Below are positions 5,451 to 9,257 of a stretch of 9,257 nt of DNA, piece after piece (positions within the stretch are counted from its first letter, which is position 1; each line of letters opens with the position of its first letter). The stretch covers positions 1-9,257 of the forward strand of contig JAFZMT010000123.1 of assembly GCA_017553245.1 (NCBI GenBank), given 5' to 3'. The notes beneath the pieces were generated by a model. The model saw only the letters and a program-made list of their open reading frames with translations, ran no database searches and had not been told where the DNA came from. This DNA comes from Methanomicrobium sp. GTDB taxonomy: Archaea > Halobacteriota > Methanomicrobia > Methanomicrobiales > Methanomicrobiaceae. Made by a program: the position numbers and the translations under genes.

Positions 5451-5473
5451 AAGTCTGAAAAGTTTTCAGACTT
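5451..5473. terminator. Perfect 11-bp inverted repeat downstream of secFD, upstream of trx
   Basis: The arms AAGTCTGAAAA and TTTTCAGACTT flank a single central base, so all 11 pairs match. On the - strand the element is followed by TTTTC and further T-rich sequence, which would suit termination of the secF-secD transcript that ends at 5617. Because the centre is only one base, it could equally be a dyad operator, lying about 85 nt upstream of the trx TATA element. Further CTGAAA/TTTCAG words occur around it. Confidence 0.45.
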
Positions 5474-5505
5474 CATCCGTTGTTTCTGCTTTTCAGATTT
5501 TTACT

Positions 5506-5586
5506 TTGATTTCTGATTTCTGATTTTGATTTCTGATTTTGATTATCTGATTTTGATTTTGATTTTTGATTTTTCTGATTTTTGAT
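5506..5586 (-). repeat. Tract of ATCAGAAA/ATCAAAA-type repeats after secD
   Basis: On the + strand CTGAT occurs at 5513, 5520, 5533, 5547 and 5575, and TTGAT at 5506, 5526, 5539, 5553, 5559, 5566 and 5582: twelve (C/T)TGAT words in about 80 nt. On the - strand, the direction of secD and trx, these read ATCAG/ATCAA, the same word as the cluster at 871-905. The tract begins about 30 nt after the secD stop codon. It has no coding potential. Confidence 0.65.
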
Positions 5587-5616
5587 TATTTGCTCTTTTG
5601 CATTATTCAAATCGCG

Positions 5617-7128
5617 TTACTCTTCCTTTGTTGCCGGTGAACTCTCTTTTGCGGGCTTCTTTGACAGAATCGCCATGATAATCTTACCGTATGCCGGACG
5701 GGTAACGATTACGCCCACAAGGACACCGAGGATTGTGATAATCGCAAATCCCTTCAGTGTCGACAAGTCCATCAGAATCAGCGGCACCATCGCAAATATG
5801 ACGGTTGCGGCGGCAACGGTGATAATCAGCAGAGCACGCTGGAATCTCTTTAAGTAGACGTTCGGCGACGGAACCTTGCCCTCGTGCAGGACCTCATCGG
5901 TCACCACGATAAGCTGATCGATACCCGTACCGATAACGGCTATAAGACCGGCAATACTTGCCAAATCCAGCTGCTGCACGTATCTTGAGAATCCGAGAAG
6001 GATTACAAGTTCGGCGATATTCGTAAGCAGCATCGGAAGAACTATCGAAGGCTCGTGGTATCTCAGATATACCGTGACACCGACAGCGCCAAGCGCCAGA
6101 AGTGCCGCAATAATACAGACAAACTTGAAGTAGTCACCCATCTGCGCCGAGACCGAACCCAGACCCGCCGTCGTAACGTCGACAGGCAGAGCGCCGGCCC
6201 TCAGGTGAATCTCAAGAACCTGTGCCTTCTCAAGACCGTCATCTCCCATACCCGTCGATGCTCTGAGGTCGCTTACCGTTCCCGTGAGCAGTTTTGCCGC
6301 AAGATCGGATGAAAGCGGTGCATCATAGACCATCTCGCCGTCGAGATACATATTGAGATAGTGCTTCTCCGGCTCCTTGGTTGCGCCGTACTGGATACAT
6401 GCGTCGCGAAGTGCCTTTGCTCCGTCTTCACTGAGAGTGAAGGCTACACCCCAGCTGCCGCTTCCGGGCGGACTCTGACTCGGGCGCGAGACACTCGTCA
6501 CGGAATCGCCGTAGAGAACATGTGCCGTCTCGTTGCCTTCGGTCACGATTCTGATCTCGAACTTACCCTGCGAACTTACAAGGTCCTGAGCCGTGCCGAT
6601 GTCGGTTCCGGCAAGCTCGATACGGATGTAGGTCGCGACATTGTTCGAACCGCTGATGGTGTTTATCTTGGCATCCTGAGTTCCGAGGTTGTTGACCTTA
6701 TCCTCAAGAATCCTCTTGATATCGTCGGCGGTCTCCTTCGAGACACCCTGCGTATACGAAACCAGCTTAACGTCGCCTATTTCATTGAACAGCTGCTCGA
6801 CCTCCTCCTGTGTGAGAAGTTTTCGTATCTCTATCTTGTCGTCGCTTACGACAACGGCTTCAATTCCCGCCTTATCCCAGATCTTCTGGGCGAGGGAATC
6901 GGCGCTCATTGTCGGCGAATCGAATCTGACTACCTCGGACTGGAACGAGAGCTGAACCCACGAACCGCCCTGAAGATCGAGACCGAGCTGAATGTTTCCT
7001 TCTATACCCTTGTCAAATGCCGGCGGGAGAACGTAGATGCTTAAGATTGAAAAGATTACGAGCGCCAGCATCACAATTACCCGGATATCGGTAAAGATCT
7101 TCTTTGCCGTGCTTTCATCGTCTGCCAT
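5617..7128 (-). CDS. secD: Protein-export membrane protein SecD
   Basis: RND-family partner of the Sec translocase, thought to use the ion gradient to help preprotein release or membrane insertion. Archaea have no SecA, so its exact job there is unsettled. The protein is 503 residues: TM1 at ~18-36; GLDLQGG (49-55), the SecD hallmark, at the start of the large external P1 region; then five C-terminal helices at ~334-356, 359-381, 387-409, 431-453 and 460-487. Helix 4 carries IGTGIDQLIVVTDE, with Asp404 at the place of the functionally important acidic residue of SecD. A charged tail follows. The ATG at 7128 is chosen because GGGAGG lies just upstream; an ATG at 7182 would run 68 nt inside secF. 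The start overlaps the end of secF by 14 nt, showing translational coupling. It is shorter than E. coli SecD (615 residues), as is usual in archaea. Confidence 0.95.
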   Translation of the reverse strand: MADDESTAKKIFTDIRVIVMLALVIFSILSIYVLPPAFDKGIEGNIQLGLDLQGGSWVQLSFQSEVVRFDSPTMSADSLAQKIWDKAGIEAVVVSDDKIEIRKLLTQEEVEQLFNEIGDVKLVSYTQGVSKETADDIKRILEDKVNNLGTQDAKINTISGSNNVATYIRIELAGTDIGTAQDLVSSQGKFEIRIVTEGNETAHVLYGDSVTSVSRPSQSPPGSGSWGVAFTLSEDGAKALRDACIQYGATKEPEKHYLNMYLDGEMVYDAPLSSDLAAKLLTGTVSDLRASTGMGDDGLEKAQVLEIHLRAGALPVDVTTAGLGSVSAQMGDYFKFVCIIAALLALGAVGVTVYLRYHEPSIVLPMLLTNIAELVILLGFSRYVQQLDLASIAGLIAVIGTGIDQLIVVTDEVLHEGKVPSPNVYLKRFQRALLIITVAAATVIFAMVPLILMDLSTLKGFAIITILGVLVGVIVTRPAYGKIIMAILSKKPAKESSPATKEE

Positions 7129-8041
7129 TTTTGCCTCCCTCTTTTGCGCCGCTCTGTTTTGCGGCAGCCTGTTTTGCACCACGTTTGGGGTTTTCTTTCT
7201 TTGCGAAATACATCTTCAGGATGCCTGCGTTGAACATCCATGTCGTCATCAGGTCTACGAGAAGACCGATAAGAAGAACGGCGGAGATGTCGCGGATAAT
7301 CACAATCTGACCGACGAAGGTGACGAAGAACATGACCGCGACCGCAACAAGCGTAGTTGTGGTCATGATGAATCCCGTGTGGAATGCATTGGCAATCTTC
7401 TCATCAGTCTTTCCCTGCCTCTTGAAAAGGCGGGTTGTAAGCAGGATGTTACTGTCGACGGAATAACCGATGAGCATGAGCAGTGCCGCGGTCGTTCCCA
7501 GCGAGAGCGTGAATCCGATAAGGTCCATCAGGGTCGCGGTTATGCTTATATCGAAGACACCTGCGGCTACAATCGTCAGTGATGCGATGAAGTTTCTGAA
7601 CGCAATGAAGACGACGACTGCCATGAGAATGAATGCCATGAGCACTGCCCAGAATGCCTGAGTCTGGAGAGTCTTACCGAAGGTCTCTCCGATCTGGTCG
7701 ATGCCGGCGTCGGGATACTTTGCATAGATGTGTTTGGTCATTTCCTGGAATCTGTTCTCGTCGGGGATATTGTCGAAGACGAGGTAGTATCCGTTGTTTA
7801 TGCTCTCACCGACGCTCTTGAGCGGATAGTCCTTGAAATACTGTTCAAGGTCAGCCGCGGAGTCGTCCGTGAAGATGGTTACGGCAATTCCTCCTGAAAA
7901 GTCAATACCTGCTTCAACCGGAAGTCCGGTAGTCACGGTATTAAATCCCAAAAAGATCACGGATACAATAAAAAGAGCCAGCGGCAACGCAACCATATGC
8001 CGCGGATCGTATTTATTGATGTCGTAGGTAAATTTACCCAT
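7115..8041 (-). CDS. secF: Protein-export membrane protein SecF
   Basis: Second half of the SecDF complex in the cytoplasmic membrane, first gene of the pair. The protein is 308 residues from the chosen start: MGKFTYDINKYDPR, TM1 at ~17-35, the SecF motif GIDFSGG (45-51), an external P4 domain, and helices at ~128-148, 151-173, 177-201, 223-243 and 252-276. Helix 4 ends with IGYSVDSNILLTTR, the SecF counterpart of the SecD acidic helix. The tail (280-308) is rich in Lys, Arg, Ala and Gly and would face the cytoplasm. Start choice: the ATG at 8041 matches where the family usually begins and has an ATTTATGA element 24-31 nt upstream, consistent with a leaderless mRNA. An in-frame ATG at 8068 (+9 residues) and a TTG at 8104 are possible, and none has a clear Shine-Dalgarno site. 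Confidence 0.94.
   Translation of the reverse strand: MGKFTYDINKYDPRHMVALPLALFIVSVIFLGFNTVTTGLPVEAGIDFSGGIAVTIFTDDSAADLEQYFKDYPLKSVGESINNGYYLVFDNIPDENRFQEMTKHIYAKYPDAGIDQIGETFGKTLQTQAFWAVLMAFILMAVVVFIAFRNFIASLTIVAAGVFDISITATLMDLIGFTLSLGTTAALLMLIGYSVDSNILLTTRLFKRQGKTDEKIANAFHTGFIMTTTTLVAVAVMFFVTFVGQIVIIRDISAVLLIGLLVDLMTTWMFNAGILKMYFAKKENPKRGAKQAAAKQSGAKEGGKNGRR
7134..7139 (-). promoter_or_regulatory. Ribosome binding site of secD inside secF (GGGAGG)
   Basis: On the - strand GGGAGG lies 5 nt before the ATG at 7128, within the last codons of secF. It fixes the secD start and implies that ribosomes finishing secF can reinitiate on secD. Confidence 0.7.
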
Positions 8042-8104
8042 AAATAGAGGTATGTTTTTAAAGATCATAAATGGTATTGGTCTGAAGGATTGGTGCCGCG
8101 GCAA

Positions 8105-8447
8105 AACGCCTTAATTTATCGGATTTCCACGGACATAACCACTTTTTTGCGGTAAACGCGGGAGTCGATGATCGATGATTGAAGGACTATAATATATGTC
8201 GGGTATAAGAATGATATAAGACTGATATACGACGATTACAGCCGCAATGATGTAATGACATAAAAATACATAGAATTACATATAATGACATCACCGAGGT
8301 CACGTTACATGACAGTACCATGGCTGTTCCGTGAACCGTATCTGCCTGTTCCATAACTGCCCGCGACCCGCAATATATTTTTCAATGCGCAATCAGATGG
8401 CAGAATATGCAGATTTTCCGAAAATATGAGCACAAGTATTAAATAAA
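8105..8447. other. Divergent intergenic region between secF and the DUF2551 gene
   Basis: About 340 nt with no credible gene. It must hold the promoters of secFD (- strand; candidate AT elements at 8065-8072 or 8111-8120) and of the DUF2551 gene (+ strand, 8438-8447). Small repeats are present: TAATGACAT at 8253-8261 and again at 8283-8291, 30 nt apart, and CTGTTCC twice in 8324-8354. No tRNA-like or strong hairpin structure is apparent. Confidence 0.6.
8438..8447 (+). promoter_or_regulatory. Probable TATA element of the DUF2551 gene
   Basis: ATTAAATAAA-type sequence is centred about 27 nt before the ATG at 8469, with no Shine-Dalgarno site between. This spacing argues for a leaderless mRNA and against the ATG at 8448, which lies directly beside the element. 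Confidence 0.5.
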
Positions 8448-8468
8448 ATGCTGATCATATTTTCACGC

Positions 8469-8783
8469 ATGAGATCAGTAGCCGATCTAAAAAACGAGAT
8501 AGAGAAGCGTCTTAAGAGCTATCTGTCAAGAGACAAGAACGGCATCCGCCGTACGCTGCTGAACATTTTCGTGCAGGTGAAGACTATCACGATAGCCGGT
8601 CTGCACGAGAAGTTAAAAGAACACTTTGATGTCAGCTACAAATCGGTTGCATCAATGGTAGGTATCATCGCCTCAAAGATTGGTATCCTTCACGTAATCA
8701 AAGAAAAGGACAACGATCAGATTCAATATATGCTGAAAGAGCAGTATACTGATCTGGTGACTCAGGCTATTTCCGGCGCATAA
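8469..8783 (+). CDS. DUF2551 family protein, probable winged-helix fold
   Basis: A 104-residue cytoplasmic protein I recognise as the DUF2551 family of methanogen-related archaea, function unknown. It begins MRSVADLKNEIEKRLKSYLSRDKNGIRR, a charged helix and a conserved-looking RDKNGIRR turn. Then come LLNIFVQVKTITIAGLHEKLKEHFDVSYKSVASMVGIIASKIGILHVIKE, which reads like a helix-turn-helix (a strand, the AGLHEKLKEHF helix, a turn at DVS and the YKSVASMVGIIASKIG recognition helix) followed by a strand pair ending DQIQYMLK. DNA or RNA binding is therefore inferred, not shown. The ATG at 8469 is preferred over 8448 because of the TATA spacing and because the extra residues (MLIIFSR) look non-native. 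It is divergent from secF and followed by an oligo-T run. Confidence 0.8.
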   Translation: MRSVADLKNEIEKRLKSYLSRDKNGIRRTLLNIFVQVKTITIAGLHEKLKEHFDVSYKSVASMVGIIASKIGILHVIKEKDNDQIQYMLKEQYTDLVTQAISGA

Positions 8784-8833
8784 AGCAGAAAAGAGCACTG
8801 TAAACGGCGTTTTTGGTGAAATAATAGCGTAGG

Positions 8834-8840
8834 CTTTTTT
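8834..8840 (+). terminator. Oligo-T run after the DUF2551 gene, next to a 7-bp hairpin
   Basis: CTTTTTT lies 51 nt after the DUF2551 stop codon and is a plausible archaeal terminator. It is directly followed by a hairpin with arms ATATGAG and CTCATAT around a CTAA loop (8841-8858). Read on the - strand the hairpin is followed by AAAAAAG, so it does not look like a bacterial-type terminator in that direction. Confidence 0.4.
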
Positions 8841-8858
8841 ATATGAGCTAACTCATAT
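8841..8858. repeat. 7-bp perfect inverted repeat ATATGAG-CTAA-CTCATAT
   Basis: Perfect 7-bp arms with a 4-nt loop immediately after the T run. It could be a transcript 3'-end hairpin or a protein-binding dyad at the head of the following non-coding stretch. Confidence 0.5.
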
Positions 8859-9257
8859 TACGTGCAATATACTCTACCAGAATATAATATCGAAAAATAT
8901 ACATCAGATAATATTTTACGTATTAAATATTGCAAAGACTTATTTTTTGTATATTATTACAGAGACAATTATTGTTTTGAACCGAATAATATTATGTCAT
9001 CCGCAATGCATACCCGTGACAGACATCCGTCAGACAGGCGAAAATAAGAACAATGCGGGGCTTTTAGAGGATCCCTGCCGAGATCAACGGATAATTCAGA
9101 GTATAATTCGGGCAGTTACGAAGAATATACGGACAATATAAGGGAATTTGCCTGCCGCGGATATTCGGCAACCGTAACAGGATGATCGCAAATCATTTTA
9201 GCCTCACATGCCGAATTATAATGAATGTATTCCGAATCTCCGGAGAATGACTCCCCG
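8859..9257. other. AT-rich stretch with no recognisable gene
   Basis: About 400 nt up to the window edge. Short open frames at 8862-9047 and 8947-9141 exist, but they overlap each other, lack ribosome binding sites and encode no recognisable protein. The left part is very AT-rich; from about 9010 onward GC rises. Minor inverted repeats are visible (TGCCG/CGGCA at 9153-9170; TCTCCGGAGA at 9237-9246). It may be upstream DNA of a gene beyond the window. Confidence 0.6.

Noticed and set aside
871..5586. The ATCAG clusters considered as a CRISPR array
   Set aside because: The repeated word is only 5-8 nt with no constant-length unique spacers and no cas genes nearby.
6361..7044. A 227-codon open frame on the + strand
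   Set aside because: It lies wholly inside secD on the opposite strand; secD has clear family motifs and membrane helices, so this is an antisense shadow.
7037..7582. A 181-codon open frame on the + strand
   Set aside because: Antisense to secF and the secF-secD junction; composition is mirrored from the Sec genes and no family is recognisable.
8042..8104. N-terminal extension of SecF from the TTG at 8104
   Set aside because: The extra residues are not expected for the family, no ribosome binding site supports the TTG, and ATG starts at 8068 and 8041 are better.
8863..8934. 8-bp inverted repeat TGCAATAT/ATATTGCA about 56 nt apart, considered as an insertion-element end pair
   Set aside because: Too short, in AT-rich DNA where such pairs are expected by chance, with no transposase or target duplication.
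8862..9141. Two overlapping short frames (61 and 64 codons) in the right-hand spacer
   Set aside because: They overlap each other, lack ribosome binding sites or TATA spacing, and show no recognisable domain.

Overview
The window looks like a chromosomal segment of a methanogenic euryarchaeon, most probably from the order Methanomicrobiales. The evidence is a set of archaeal gene families: an Sm-like RNA-binding protein, the archaeal SecF-SecD pair, the N-glycosylation glycosyltransferase AglJ, a DUF1628-type pilin-like protein, a DUF2551 protein and a COG1361 surface protein. Archaeal promoter architecture agrees: TATA elements lie about 25-30 nt before start codons, several of which have no Shine-Dalgarno site. 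Coding DNA has moderate GC while the intergenic DNA is strongly AT-rich with short low-complexity repeats. The order-level assignment is inference; no 16S rRNA or other marker is present.

Layout, left to right. On the + strand: the C-terminal part of a membrane-anchored COG1361/S-layer-type protein (3-671); an AT-rich spacer with 10-nt-spaced ATCAG repeats; class I fructose-1,6-bisphosphatase (998-1891); an Sm-like protein (1981-2223) followed almost immediately by a small winged-helix protein with a C-terminal cysteine cluster (2237-2593); an archaeal type IV pilin-like membrane protein (2770-3336); and AglJ (3443-4357). On the - strand: a class II aldolase (4462-5010), a thioredoxin (5048-5317), a repeat-rich spacer, then secD (5617-7128) and secF (7115-8041), where secF is the first gene of the pair. 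On the + strand again: a DUF2551 protein (8469-8783). About 470 nt of AT-rich DNA with no convincing gene closes the window.

How the genes fit together: several concern the cell envelope. SecDF assists protein export, AglJ starts the lipid-linked glycan used to N-glycosylate exported proteins, and the pilin-like and COG1361 proteins are exported or surface proteins. The others are central metabolism (FBPase in gluconeogenesis; the aldolase possibly supplying lactaldehyde/lactate for coenzyme F420), redox (thioredoxin) and information processing (the Sm protein and its winged-helix partner).

The most interesting item is the winged-helix protein at 2237-2593. Its C-terminal cysteines, with Tyr at +2, an acidic residue at +5 and Trp at +6 after the last Cys, resemble the Fe-S end of the RNA polymerase III subunit RPC34/RPC6 and archaeal TFE-beta. 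This suggests a miniature general-transcription-factor-like protein in an operon with an Sm protein. I see no mobile element, CRISPR array, rRNA or tRNA, and no defence system.
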